A DNA stretch of 33,782 bases from Dokdonella immobilis. GTDB lineage: Bacteria; Pseudomonadota; Gammaproteobacteria; Xanthomonadales; Rhodanobacteraceae. The position numbers and the translations under genes were made by a program. Location of the stretch: positions 1-33,782 of the forward strand of contig NZ_FOVF01000041.1 in assembly GCF_900115085.1 (NCBI RefSeq), written 5' to 3'. Of this stretch, positions 10,732 to 19,048 are shown piece after piece. How positions within the stretch are numbered: position 1 is the first letter of the stretch; every line of letters starts with the position of its first letter. The notes beneath the pieces are model-generated. The model was not told where the DNA came from and did not search any database. It worked only from the letters and a program-made list of their open reading frames with translations.

Positions 10732-11133
10732 ATGGCCAGTCGTTGCCAGCGGAAATGGTTCAAGTGCGCCGTGTTTGTTGCGGCGGCTGCGCTGCTCTGG
10801 TCGCAATTCGCGCTGGCCAGTCATGGCGGCTGCCTGGATATGCTGGCACACGCGGCATCGGTGGAGGTCACCCACGGCCATGGCTGTGATGGCATGGTTC
10901 CGTCCGCGGACAAGGCGCTGTGTGATGCGCATTGCGCCGAGGGTGACGTCAGCGCAGACAGCGGACGTATCCCGCCTGTCCCGCCGCTGTTTGTCGGAGC
11001 GTGGCTGCCCTGGTTTCCGACCGTTGCCATCGTCGATGGCGTACCGGTGGCCACGTCCACCTGGCTTCCACCGCCGCCCAGGCCTGCCTGGCACCGACCT
11101 ACCCCCCATCCAGCGGCCCTCCTGCTGATTTGA
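10732..11133 (+). CDS. Small exported protein of unknown function between the copper ATPase and cusCBA
   Basis: A 133-residue protein. I do not recognise a defined family, though its position and look (signal peptide, few Cys/His, Pro-rich tail) recall the small exported proteins placed before heavy-metal RND operons. The signal stretch is CAVFVAAAALLWSQFALA. The mature part has HGGCLDMLAHA, HGHGCDGM and CDAHCAEGD, three Cys/His clusters that could bind metal, then a Trp/Pro-rich end. I chose ATG 10732, which sits directly before the signal peptide. No good ribosome-binding site is visible. It starts 44 bp after the ATPase stop. Confidence 0.65.
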   Translation: MASRCQRKWFKCAVFVAAAALLWSQFALASHGGCLDMLAHAASVEVTHGHGCDGMVPSADKALCDAHCAEGDVSADSGRIPPVPPLFVGAWLPWFPTVAIVDGVPVATSTWLPPPPRPAWHRPTPHPAALLLI

Positions 11134-11219
11134 TGCCTGAACCCTGACTGTTCCGCACGTCTCGTGCGGCGCAGTCCTGTGCGTTCGCGCCGTGCCCGTC
11201 ACGGCAAGTCCTGACCCAA

Positions 11220-11325
11220 TACTGTTCGGTTGCGCACCCCAACCGTTCGGGCTGAGCTCGTCGAAGCCCCTGCATTTCGTTCCGACCCTTCGACAGGTTC
11301 AGGGCGAACCGCTCTCCGAACAGTA
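11220..11325. repeat. Interspersed-repeat-like imperfect palindrome of about 105 bp
   Basis: The outer arms 11220-11229 and 11316-11325 are perfect reverse complements (10 bp). Inside, 11245-11266 and 11288-11309 pair over 17 of 22 positions. The inner sequence (GTTCGGGCTGAGC and CTTCGACAGG cores) is of the type seen as REP-like repeats scattered through many high-GC proteobacterial genomes. It sits in the 248-bp gap before cusC, where it could end upstream transcription or mark an insertion. No other copy occurs in this window that I could see. Confidence 0.7.
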
Positions 11326-11381
11326 ATGAGTCCTGCCCTCGTCCGATCGACATCAGTCGCGTCGGCCCAAGGACATTCGAT

Positions 11382-12704
11382 ATGGCATCACCTCACGACC
11401 CATCGCAGACCAGGCGCCTGCCCGCCCGCCCGCGGTTTTCCCTCCACCAACCGCTTCGTCATGCGGTTTGCTGGCTGCTTGCCGGCGTCCTGTGGACGCT
11501 CGCGCTGCCCGTGATCGCCGCCGAACCCATTCCAGGGCACAGCCTCGAATCGATTCGCGCCTGGGTTCTCGAACACAACCCGGAGTTGCGCGCACTGGAT
11601 TTCGAAGCCCAGGCCGCCGAGGCACGCATACTGCCTGCGGGTGCCCTGCCCGATCCGATGGCATCGGTGGCCATCCGCGGCCTCAATCCGGACAAGCCCT
11701 GGCGTTCCGTCGATGCCGGACGAGAGTTCGACTACGCGCTGCGCCAGCGCCTGCCACTGTGGGGCAAACGTGACCTGGCGCGGACCGCGGCCAGCCAGGA
11801 CGCGGTCGCGGTCGGGCTCGACCGCCTCACCACGGCGCGCGATCTGCTGGCTGACGCCGAGGCGGCCTACGCGCGCTATTGGCACGCCGACCAGGCCGTC
11901 GCCGTGCTCGATCGCCGCATCGCACTGATCGGCCAGATCGAAGAGATGGCCCGCGTCCGCTATGCGTTGGGTCGGGCCGCCCAGCAGGACGCGATTCGCG
12001 CCCAGGTCGAGCAGACCAGCCTCCAGCGCGAACGCATCGAACGCATCGCCGCCAAGGAGGAAGCCGTCGCCATGCTCAACGCCGTCCTCGGTCGTCGCGC
12101 CGACGCAGCCTTGGCGACGCCGAATGGGATACCCGGCCTGGTCGTGCGCAGCGCGTCGCTTGCCGACGCGCTGGGCGGAACGGATGCACACCCGGCAGTG
12201 CGCGCGCAGCAGGCTCGCGCCGAAGCCGCGCACACCAACGTGGCGCTGCAACGTCGCAACCGTTTTCCCGATATCACCGTGGGTGTGGGTGCGATGCAGA
12301 TCGGCAACGGCATCAAGAGCACCGAATTGATGCTCGAGGTCGAGATCCCGTTCCAGCAGCACGCCCGCCGCGAACGCGAGCGCGAATCGCGCCTGCTCGA
12401 AGACGCGGCGCTGGCCCGCATGGAAGCCACGCTGCATGCCGTCGAGGAACGCGGTGCCTCCGCCTGGGCGCAGTGGACCAGCGCACGCGAACGCCGCGGG
12501 CTGATCGAGAACACGCTGCTGCCGCAAGCCGATGCCACCTGGCAGTCCGCGCTGGCCAGCTACCAGGTCGGCGAAGTCGACTTCGGCACGCTGCTCGAAG
12601 CACTCAATGAATGGCAGGGCGCCGACCTCGCGCGGGTCGATGCGTTGCGTGACGAACTGTTGGGCGCTGCCGCCGTGCGCGCCATCGAAGGAGAGATCCG
12701 ATGA
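11382..12704 (+). CDS. cusC: CusC/CzcC-type outer-membrane efflux protein
   Basis: A 440-residue TolC-superfamily outer-membrane channel of a heavy-metal RND pump. The signal sequence lies at about 27-48 (LRHAVCWLLAGVLWTLALPVIAAEP) after a longer than usual polar start. The helical hairpin repeats typical of the OEP family follow: LEHNPELRALDFEAQAAEA in the first half, and NRFPDITVGVGAMQIGNG opening the second, ending with YQVGEVDFGTLLEALNEW. An AAGGA site lies 8 bases before ATG 11382. The stop overlaps the cusB start (ATGA), so the subunits are translationally coupled. The metal is assigned as Cu/Ag from the pump's partners and context. Confidence 0.9.
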   Translation: MASPHDPSQTRRLPARPRFSLHQPLRHAVCWLLAGVLWTLALPVIAAEPIPGHSLESIRAWVLEHNPELRALDFEAQAAEARILPAGALPDPMASVAIRGLNPDKPWRSVDAGREFDYALRQRLPLWGKRDLARTAASQDAVAVGLDRLTTARDLLADAEAAYARYWHADQAVAVLDRRIALIGQIEEMARVRYALGRAAQQDAIRAQVEQTSLQRERIERIAAKEEAVAMLNAVLGRRADAALATPNGIPGLVVRSASLADALGGTDAHPAVRAQQARAEAAHTNVALQRRNRFPDITVGVGAMQIGNGIKSTELMLEVEIPFQQHARRERERESRLLEDAALARMEATLHAVEERGASAWAQWTSARERRGLIENTLLPQADATWQSALASYQVGEVDFGTLLEALNEWQGADLARVDALRDELLGAAAVRAIEGEIR

Positions 12705-14113
12705 CCCGTATTCAGACCCTGTCTCTCACCATCGGCGTCGCGCTGGCCGCCCTCGCCGTCGGCTGGATGGCGGGCCGCGCCACGCAGGACCCGTCATCCG
12801 TCAGCGCCTTGTCCGAGGCACCGGCCGCCGAACGCAAAGTGCTCTATTACCGTAATCCCATGGGTCTGCCGGACACCTCGCCGGTTCCGAAGAAGGACCC
12901 GATGGGCATGGATTACGTCGCCGTGTATGCCGGCGATGCACCACCGGCGGCACCCGGCACGGTGGTCCTGGCCCCGGACAAGGTGCAGGCGCTGGGCGTG
13001 CGCACCGAAGCGGTCAAGCGCGGGGCCCTGGCCGCCATCGTGCGCACCAGCGGCACGGTGGCGGTCGACGAGACCCGGCAGTATGCGATCGCGCCGCGCT
13101 TCGAAGGCTGGGTCGAGCGGCTGTACGCCAACCAGACCGGCATGCGCGTCCGCGCCGGGCAGCCGCTGCTGTCGGTGTACAGCCCGCAGCTGGCCGCGGC
13201 GCAACAGGAATACCGGCTGGCCGACGAGACGGCCCGAAGGCTGGCGGCGTCCGATCCCGTGAGCGCAGCATCGATGAGCCGCCTGCGCGATGCCGCCCGC
13301 ACCCGCCTGCGCAACTGGGAAGTCAGCGACACGCAACTGGGCAAGAACGGTCTGGTCCTCAGTGCGCCGGCGGACGCGGTGGTGATCGAGAAGCTCGTGG
13401 TCCAGGGTGCGCGTTTCGAGGCCGGCGAAACCATCCTGCGCCTGGCCGACCTTTCGACGGTGTGGGTCATCGCCAAGGTTCCGGCGGCGCAGGCCGCGGG
13501 CCTCAAGCCCGGCCAGCCGGCCCGCTTTGAAACCGTGGCCCTGCCGGGCCAGGTGGTCGAGGGTGAAGTCACCTTTGTGCAACCGGTCATCGATGCAATG
13601 ACGCGCACCGTGGACGTGCGCATCGCCCTGCCCAACCCGAATGGCGACCTGCGGCCCGGGCTTTACGGCACGGTGCTGCTTGAAGAGCCGGGGTCTGGGC
13701 CGGTCCTGAGCGTTCCGCGCTCGGCGGTGCTCGACAGCGGCACGCGCCAGTTGGTGCTGGTCGAAACCGGCCCCGGCCGCTTTGCATCGCGTGACGTCAG
13801 CCTGGGTCGCCGCGGTGGCGATCGCATCGAGATCCTCGACGGGCTGGCCGAGGGCGAGTTGGTCGTGGTCTCCGCGAACTTCCTGATCGACGCGGAAAGC
13901 AACCTGCAGTCGGCGCTGGAGGGTCTGGGCGGGCATGCAGGACATGGCACGCCCGCAGGCAGCCGCGGGGATCCACAACCCGAATCCGGCGATGGCACCG
14001 CCGACCCGCACGCGGGCCATGCCGACGCCGCCGCGGACCCGCACGCAGGTCATTCCATGCCGGCCACGCCGGAGGAGACTGCGCCCCCTTCCACCGATCA
14101 CGAGGGGCACTGA
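12701..14113 (+). CDS. cusB: CusB-type periplasmic adaptor (membrane fusion protein)
   Basis: A 470-residue RND adaptor linking the inner-membrane pump to the outer-membrane channel. The N-terminal anchor helix (LTIGVALAALAVGWMAG) precedes a heavy-metal-binding segment YYRNPMGLPDTSPVPKKDPM around 49-68, the Met-rich type found in CusB. Barrel-sandwich parts are visible (RFEGWVERLYANQTGMRV; LVLSAPADAVVIEKLVVQGA). The C-terminus is an unusual tail of about 50 residues with repeated DPHAGH units (about 435-455), rich in His and Asp, which could collect metal. cusC overlaps at its start and cusA follows after 1 bp. Confidence 0.92.
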   Translation: MTRIQTLSLTIGVALAALAVGWMAGRATQDPSSVSALSEAPAAERKVLYYRNPMGLPDTSPVPKKDPMGMDYVAVYAGDAPPAAPGTVVLAPDKVQALGVRTEAVKRGALAAIVRTSGTVAVDETRQYAIAPRFEGWVERLYANQTGMRVRAGQPLLSVYSPQLAAAQQEYRLADETARRLAASDPVSAASMSRLRDAARTRLRNWEVSDTQLGKNGLVLSAPADAVVIEKLVVQGARFEAGETILRLADLSTVWVIAKVPAAQAAGLKPGQPARFETVALPGQVVEGEVTFVQPVIDAMTRTVDVRIALPNPNGDLRPGLYGTVLLEEPGSGPVLSVPRSAVLDSGTRQLVLVETGPGRFASRDVSLGRRGGDRIEILDGLAEGELVVVSANFLIDAESNLQSALEGLGGHAGHGTPAGSRGDPQPESGDGTADPHAGHADAAADPHAGHSMPATPEETAPPSTDHEGH

Positions 14114-14114
14114 C

Positions 14115-17100
14115 ATGCTTGGCCGCCTCATCGAATGGTCGGTCCGCAACGTCTTCCTTGTGCTGGTGATGACGCTGGCGATCGTCGCCGGTGGCGTCTA
14201 CGCCCTGCTGCAGACGCCGCTGGACGCACAGCCGGACCTGTCGGACGTCCAGGTGATCGTGTTCACCGAGTACCCGGGGCAGGCGCCCCAGGTGGTCGAG
14301 GACCAGGTGACGTATCCGCTGACCAGCGCCCTGCTCGCGGTGCCGAAGTCGAAGGACGTCCGCGGGTTCTCGTTCTTCGGCGCCTCCTTCATCTATGTCA
14401 TCTTCGAGGAGGGCACGGACCTCTACTGGGCGCGCTCGCGCGTGCTCGAAAACCTCAACGTCGCCTCCAAGAACCTCCCGGCCGGCGTGGCACCCGCTCT
14501 GGGCCCCGACGCCACGGGCGTGGGCTGGGTCTACCAGTACGTCCTCAAGAGCGACCGCCACTCGCTGGACGAGCTGCGCGCCATGCAGGACTGGTACCTG
14601 CGCTACCAGCTCACCACCGCGCCCGGCGTGGCCGAGGTCGCCAGCGTTGGCGGCTTCGTGCGCCAGTACTCGATTACCGTCGATCCGGTCCGGCTGCGCG
14701 AGTTCGACATCCCGATTTCGCGGGTGTCCGAGGTGATCGCCGCGAGCAACCGCGACGTCGGCGGCCGCGTGATCGAGATGGCCGAGACCGAGTACATGGT
14801 CCGCGGCATTGGCTACCTGCGCGGCATCGAGGACATCGAGAGCCTGGTGCTGCGCGCCGAAGGAGGCGCACCGGTGCTGATCGGCGATGTTGCCCGGGTC
14901 GAACTGGTGCCCGACGAGCGCCGTGGCATCGCCGACCTGGACGGCGAAGGAGATGTCGTGGCCGGGATTGTCATTGCGCGGTTCGGCGAGAACGCCCTGG
15001 CCGTGATCGGCGGGGTGAAGGACAAGATCGCCGAACTTGCACGAGGCTTGCCCGAAGGCGTCAGCGTCCAGGCGGTCTACGACCGGTCCGACCTCATCGT
15101 GCGTGCAATCAAGACCCTGCGCACGACTTTGCTCGAGGAAAGCCTGATCGTCGCCCTGGTCTGCCTGGTGTTCCTGTTCCATGCGCGCAGCGCGCTGGTC
15201 GCGATCGTCATGCTGCCGGTCGGCGTGCTGATCGCGGTGATCGCGATGCGTGCGCTTGGCATGAACTCGAACATCATGAGCCTGGGCGGCATCGCGATCT
15301 CGATCGGCGTGATGGTCGACGCCGCGATCGTGATGATCGAGAACGCGCACAAGCACATCGAGCGCTCCGACGGCTCCCGAAGCCGGGCCCAGCTGATCAT
15401 CGACGCCTGCCGCGAGGTCGGGCCGGCGCTGTTCTTCAGCCTCATGATCATCACCGTCTCGTTCCTTCCGGTGTTCGCCCTGGAGGCGCAGGAAGGCCGC
15501 CTGTTCAAGCCGCTGGCGTTCACCAAGACGTTCGCCATGGCCGGCGGTGCGCTGCTTTCGGTGACGCTCGTCCCCGTGCTCATGCTGCTGTTCGTGCGCG
15601 GCAAGATCGTGCCCGAGCACAAGAACCCGGTGAACCGGGTCCTGGTCGCGGCCTATCGGCCAGTGATCGACGTCGTGCTGCGGCACCGCATGGCCACGAT
15701 CGTGATCGCCCTCGTCGCCCTGTTCGCCAGCCTGTGGCCCGCGTCGCGGCTGGGCAGCGAGTTCATGCCCACGCTCAACGAGGGCACGCTTTTGTACATG
15801 CCGGCATCGCTGCCTGGCATGTCGGTGACCAAGGCCTCCGAGCTGCTGCAACAGCAGGACCGGATCATCAAGGGCTTCCCGGAAGTTGAGTCGGTGTTCG
15901 GCAAGGCGGGCCGCGCCCTGACGGCCACTGACCCGGCCCCGCTGGAGATGTTCGAAACCGTCATCAACCTCAAGCCCGAGGACGAGTGGCGCGACGGCAT
16001 GACCACCGACAAGCTGATTGCCGAGATGGACGCGGCGCTGAAGTTCCCCGGCGTGGCCAACTCGTGGACGATGCCGATCAAGGCCCGCACCGACATGCTG
16101 GCCACCGGCATCCGTACGCCGGTCGGGATCAAGCTCTTCGGCAATGATCTTGAGCAGCTCGATGCCCTGGCCACCGAGATCGAAGCGGTGGTGCGTGAGG
16201 TGCCTGGAACGACCAGCGCGTTCGCCGAACGCCTGACCGGGGCCTACTATCTCGATATCACGCCCGACCTGCGCAGTCTGGCGCAATACGGGGTCACCCT
16301 TGGCGAAGTCCAGGACGTTGTGGCGGCCGCACTCGGCGGCGAGATTGTCACCACCATCCTCCAGGGCCGCGAGCGTTTCAGCGCGATCGTGCGCTATCCG
16401 CGCGAGCTGCGCGACGACCCGCACCGCATCGGCAGCCAGGTCCTGGTGCCGGTGCCCGGCGGCGCGCAGGTGCCCCTCGGCGAGTTGGCGCGGATCGAGG
16501 TCAAGAAAGGGGCGCCCAGCATCCGCACCGAGAACGCCATGCTGGCGGCCTACATCTACGTCGACACGCGCGAGAGCGACCTGGGCCGCTACGTGGAGGC
16601 GGCACAGCAGGCCGTTGCCAAGCAGGTGCAGTTCCCACCCGGCTACTACGTGACCTGGAGCGGGCAGTACGAGTACATGCAGCGCGCCGCCGAAAAGATG
16701 CGCGTCGTCATCCCGGTGACGCTGGCGCTGATCTTCCTGCTGCTGTACCTCAACTTCCGCCGCGTCACCGAGTCGTTGATCGTGATGCTGTCGGTGCCGT
16801 TCGCGCTGGTCGGCGGCATCTGGCTGATGTGGATGCTCGACTACAACGTCAGCGTCGCGGTGATCGTGGGCTTCATCGCGCTGGCGGGCGTTGCCGCGGA
16901 AACCGGCGTGGTGATGCTGATCTACCTCGACCACGCGCTCGAGGCGCGGGCCGTGCAGCGTCGGGCCGAAGGCCGTTCGCTGGATGCACGCGACCTGCGC
17001 GAGGCGATTGTCGAAGGTGCGGTCGACCGCGTGCGCCCGAAGATGATGACCGTGGTCGCGATCATGGCCGGCCTGCTGCCGATCATGTGGAGCAGCGGCA

Positions 17101-17267
17101 CCGGCTCGGAGGTGATGCGCCGCATCGCCGCGCCGATGGTGGGTGGCATGGTTTCCTCCACGGTGCTGACCTTGATCGTGATTCCGGCGTTGTACTCGAT
17201 GATCAAGCAGCGGCAGCTGGCGAGGAAGCCGCCGGCACCCGCCGCGCTGCCCGTGGAAGTGCCGTGA
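14115..17267 (+). CDS. cusA: CusA-type heavy-metal RND efflux pump
   Basis: A 1050-residue inner-membrane proton-driven transporter of the HME-RND family. It has the expected N-terminus (MLGRLIEWSVRNVFLVLVM), DVQVIVFTEYPGQAP, 12 membrane segments with two large periplasmic loops, and the proton-relay Asp in GVMVDAAIVMIENAHKHIE near residue 400. The second half contains TMPIKARTDMLATGIRTPVGIK, diagnostic of metal-exporting RND pumps, and a C-terminal membrane block ending with SMIKQRQ. Several Met residues in the porter region (PMKA-like MPIKARTDML) fit Cu(I)/Ag(I). ATG 14115 begins 1 bp after cusB. A GC-rich hairpin follows the stop. Confidence 0.95.
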   Translation: MLGRLIEWSVRNVFLVLVMTLAIVAGGVYALLQTPLDAQPDLSDVQVIVFTEYPGQAPQVVEDQVTYPLTSALLAVPKSKDVRGFSFFGASFIYVIFEEGTDLYWARSRVLENLNVASKNLPAGVAPALGPDATGVGWVYQYVLKSDRHSLDELRAMQDWYLRYQLTTAPGVAEVASVGGFVRQYSITVDPVRLREFDIPISRVSEVIAASNRDVGGRVIEMAETEYMVRGIGYLRGIEDIESLVLRAEGGAPVLIGDVARVELVPDERRGIADLDGEGDVVAGIVIARFGENALAVIGGVKDKIAELARGLPEGVSVQAVYDRSDLIVRAIKTLRTTLLEESLIVALVCLVFLFHARSALVAIVMLPVGVLIAVIAMRALGMNSNIMSLGGIAISIGVMVDAAIVMIENAHKHIERSDGSRSRAQLIIDACREVGPALFFSLMIITVSFLPVFALEAQEGRLFKPLAFTKTFAMAGGALLSVTLVPVLMLLFVRGKIVPEHKNPVNRVLVAAYRPVIDVVLRHRMATIVIALVALFASLWPASRLGSEFMPTLNEGTLLYMPASLPGMSVTKASELLQQQDRIIKGFPEVESVFGKAGRALTATDPAPLEMFETVINLKPEDEWRDGMTTDKLIAEMDAALKFPGVANSWTMPIKARTDMLATGIRTPVGIKLFGNDLEQLDALATEIEAVVREVPGTTSAFAERLTGAYYLDITPDLRSLAQYGVTLGEVQDVVAAALGGEIVTTILQGRERFSAIVRYPRELRDDPHRIGSQVLVPVPGGAQVPLGELARIEVKKGAPSIRTENAMLAAYIYVDTRESDLGRYVEAAQQAVAKQVQFPPGYYVTWSGQYEYMQRAAEKMRVVIPVTLALIFLLLYLNFRRVTESLIVMLSVPFALVGGIWLMWMLDYNVSVAVIVGFIALAGVAAETGVVMLIYLDHALEARAVQRRAEGRSLDARDLREAIVEGAVDRVRPKMMTVVAIMAGLLPIMWSSGTGSEVMRRIAAPMVGGMVSSTVLTLIVIPALYSMIKQRQLARKPPAPAALPVEVP

Positions 17268-17300
17268 TGCGTCCCACTTTCAACGCCCCTGTGCAAAGGC

Positions 17301-17320
17301 GGTCCGCGTCTGCGCGGGCC
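17301..17320 (+). terminator. GC-rich hairpin after cusA
   Basis: An 8-bp stem (17301-17308 with 17313-17320, one G:T pair) with a TCTG loop, 33 bases after the cusA stop and before the MerR-family promoter. No T-run follows, so termination is only suggested. Confidence 0.35.
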
Positions 17321-17381
17321 CATCGTTATCGCCGCGGGAGCACCAGGCGTCTTGTCATTGATGGCCTCGCGTCCGTCGAGC

Positions 17382-17412
17382 TTGACCTGTGTGCGAGACA
17401 CAGGTCTATCGT
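17382..17412 (+). promoter_or_regulatory. MerR-type promoter and operator of the regulator gene
   Basis: -35 TTGACC at 17382-17387 and -10 TATCGT at 17407-17412 are separated by 19 bp, the over-long spacing that MerR-family activators correct by twisting DNA. The spacer holds a palindrome with perfect 9-bp arms at 17384-17392 and 17398-17406. The downstream gene encodes a MerR-family protein, so this is most likely autoregulation of the regulator-DUF2933-methyltransferase operon. Confidence 0.85.
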
Positions 17413-17439
17413 GATCAACATCTTGCCGGGAGTGCGCCA

Positions 17440-17952
17440 ATGACGGCCAAAGACGAAGCAGTGCCGCCGCTGATAACGGTACGCCAGCTGGCACAGCAGG
17501 GCGACGTCACGGTGCATGTAGTGCGCAACTATCTGCGGCGCGGCCTGCTGCGAGCGGCCACGCATACCGGGAGCGGCTACCAGCTGTTTTCAGCCTCGGA
17601 GCTCCAGCGCCTGCACTTCATTCGTACGGCGCAACAGCTCGGCTTCACGCTGACTGAAATCGAGGACATCATCCGCCACAGCCTGCTGCGACATAGTCCC
17701 TGCCCGCTCGTGAGGGACATCATCCGGCGCAGGCTCGACGACACCCGCCAACAACTGGACAGGCTGCTGGCCATGCACGAACGGATGGAGCATGCCATCC
17801 ACACTTGGGCAGCGCTGCCGGACTCCATTCCGACTGGCGACGATGTCTGCGCATTGATCGAAGCCGTTGCCGCGACAGAAGGCGGCAAGTTCGTCAGGTC
17901 CACCCCGCGACGACTCCTCGGGCGTCGCCTCACTCAGGAGAATTTGCCATGA
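17440..17952 (+). CDS. MerR-family transcriptional regulator, MerD-like N-terminus
   Basis: A 170-residue MerR-family protein. The winged-helix part reads LAQQGDVTVHVVRNYLRRGLL, closer in wording to MerD (VSVHIVRDYLLRGLL type) than to CueR or MerR. The domain goes on with GYQLFSASELQRLHFIRTAQQLGF. A long dimer helix follows (LLAMHERMEHAIHTWAALP). Cys residues are few: C88 in SPCPLV and C137 in DVCALIE, which could sense metal. ATG 17440 lies about 28 bases after the -10 box with GGGAG before it. The stop overlaps the next ATG. Likely target: its own promoter, perhaps also the cus operon, but no second matching operator was found. Confidence 0.85.
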   Translation: MTAKDEAVPPLITVRQLAQQGDVTVHVVRNYLRRGLLRAATHTGSGYQLFSASELQRLHFIRTAQQLGFTLTEIEDIIRHSLLRHSPCPLVRDIIRRRLDDTRQQLDRLLAMHERMEHAIHTWAALPDSIPTGDDVCALIEAVAATEGGKFVRSTPRRLLGRRLTQENLP

Positions 17953-18257
17953 CTGCCCCCCGCTCTCCCGCCACGTCCGGGTCCCGACGTTGGGTCTTCT
18001 GGATCTTCCTCGCGCTGGCCGTGTTCTATCTGGGCGTCGAGCATCGCGCCCACCTCGCAGGAACGCTCCGCTGGTTGCCACTGGCCATCCTGCTGCTGTG
18101 CCCCCTCATGCATGTGTTCATGCACAAGGGGCATGGCGGGCATGGAGGGCACGGGCGCGGCGGCAATGCCGACGACACACCCAACGGCAGCCCCGACACC
18201 CGTGGCAAGCCCGTATTGACCGACGAAACGTCCGACACCTCGACCGGAGGGCACTGA
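17949..18257 (+). CDS. DUF2933 small membrane protein
   Basis: A 102-residue DUF2933-type protein with one or two membrane segments: WVFWIFLALAVFYLGVEH, then LPLAILLLCPLMHVFMH. A Cys-Pro-x-x-His and Met/His end of the second helix leads into a glycine/histidine repeat (HKGHGGHGGHGRGG), a likely metal-binding stretch, and a polar tail. Genes of this type sit beside metal-efflux and MerR genes in many proteobacteria without a known role. It overlaps the regulator stop (ATGA) and is followed 1 bp later by the methyltransferase-like gene, so the three form one operon. Confidence 0.8.
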   Translation: MTAPRSPATSGSRRWVFWIFLALAVFYLGVEHRAHLAGTLRWLPLAILLLCPLMHVFMHKGHGGHGGHGRGGNADDTPNGSPDTRGKPVLTDETSDTSTGGH

Positions 18258-18258
18258 C

Positions 18259-18921
18259 ATGCATGCACCTGACTCTGGCTACGGTCTTTGGCTCCTGGCC
18301 GCCATCAACGCCGCGTTCTTCATCTTCTTTGCCTGGAGCTTCTACAAGCCGTTGACCCGGTGGGACTGGCGGGGGTTCGGGATGTTCTCCGCCTTCGTCG
18401 TGGCCCTGTTCGCGGAAATGTATGGCTTCCCGCTGACGCTGTACGTCCTGGGCGGCTGGCTCAGCGCCAACTATCCGCAGGTGAACTGGCTCAGCCATGA
18501 CGCGGGGCATTTGCTGGAGATGTGGTTCGGCTGGCGCGCCAATCCGCATTTCGGTCCATTCCACATCGCGAGTTTCGTGTTTATCGGCGGAGGGTTCTGG
18601 TTGTTGTCGACCGCCTGGCCCGTGCTGTATCGGGCACAGCGAGAGGGTCGGCTTGCCCGTGAGGGCGTGTATGCGCGCATGCGCCACCCGCAGTACGTTG
18701 CCTTCGTGCTGGTGCTGACCGGCTTCCTGCTGCAGTGGCCGACGCTGCTCACACTCATCAGCTTTCCGGTGCTCGTGTGGGCCTATGCCCGCCTCGCTCG
18801 CCGTGAGGAGAAAGATTGCCTGAGCCGCTTTGGCGACGACTATGCCCGCTACATGCAGGAGGTCCCGGCCTTCCTCCTGCGACGCCGGCGCGGCCCCGCG
18901 CCATCGCCGGGAGAAGCATGA
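18259..18921 (+). CDS. Isoprenylcysteine carboxyl methyltransferase (ICMT/PEMT)-like membrane protein
   Basis: A 220-residue polytopic protein of the ICMT/phospholipid-methyltransferase superfamily. N-terminal membrane segments occupy about 8-105. The conserved C-terminal catalytic region is present: LAREGVYARMRHPQYVAFVL near 134 (the RHPxY S-adenosylmethionine-binding motif) and RREEKDCLSRFGDDYARYM near 182 (EE..L..FG..Y). Bacterial members are frequent in metal-resistance islands, next to DUF2933. Their substrate is unknown: lipids, isoprenoids or thiols are possible. It ends at the TGA inside an ATGATG, after which a doubtful 44-codon frame runs to 19052. Confidence 0.82.
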   Translation: MHAPDSGYGLWLLAAINAAFFIFFAWSFYKPLTRWDWRGFGMFSAFVVALFAEMYGFPLTLYVLGGWLSANYPQVNWLSHDAGHLLEMWFGWRANPHFGPFHIASFVFIGGGFWLLSTAWPVLYRAQREGRLAREGVYARMRHPQYVAFVLVLTGFLLQWPTLLTLISFPVLVWAYARLARREEKDCLSRFGDDYARYMQEVPAFLLRRRRGPAPSPGEA

Positions 18922-18925
18922 TGAC

Positions 18926-18978
18926 GCAGGTTGAGGAGCTGCCTGGGCAACGCTCCGCCGTTCAAGTTGCCCACCTGC
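18926..18978 (+). promoter_or_regulatory. Hairpin between the methyltransferase-like gene and the exported protein gene
   Basis: Arms 18944-18950 plus C18951 pair with 18966-18973 (8 bp). A further outer pairing, 18926-18931 with 18973-18978, is possible with a large bulge. It lies in the 127-bp gap and has no T-run, so it may be a processing or attenuation structure. Confidence 0.3.
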
Positions 18979-19048
18979 ATGGTCTCTCCGTTCGTGTTGT
19001 CGCCGCAGATCTCCGTCTCCGTTCAGGCCCATCCAAGGAGTCCACTCA

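Noticed and set aside
13797-16934. Open frame of 1045 codons on the minus strand opposite cusA
   Set aside because: Mirror frame of a GC-rich, well-conserved gene. Its protein is rich in Asp, His, Arg and Gln without any fold signature.
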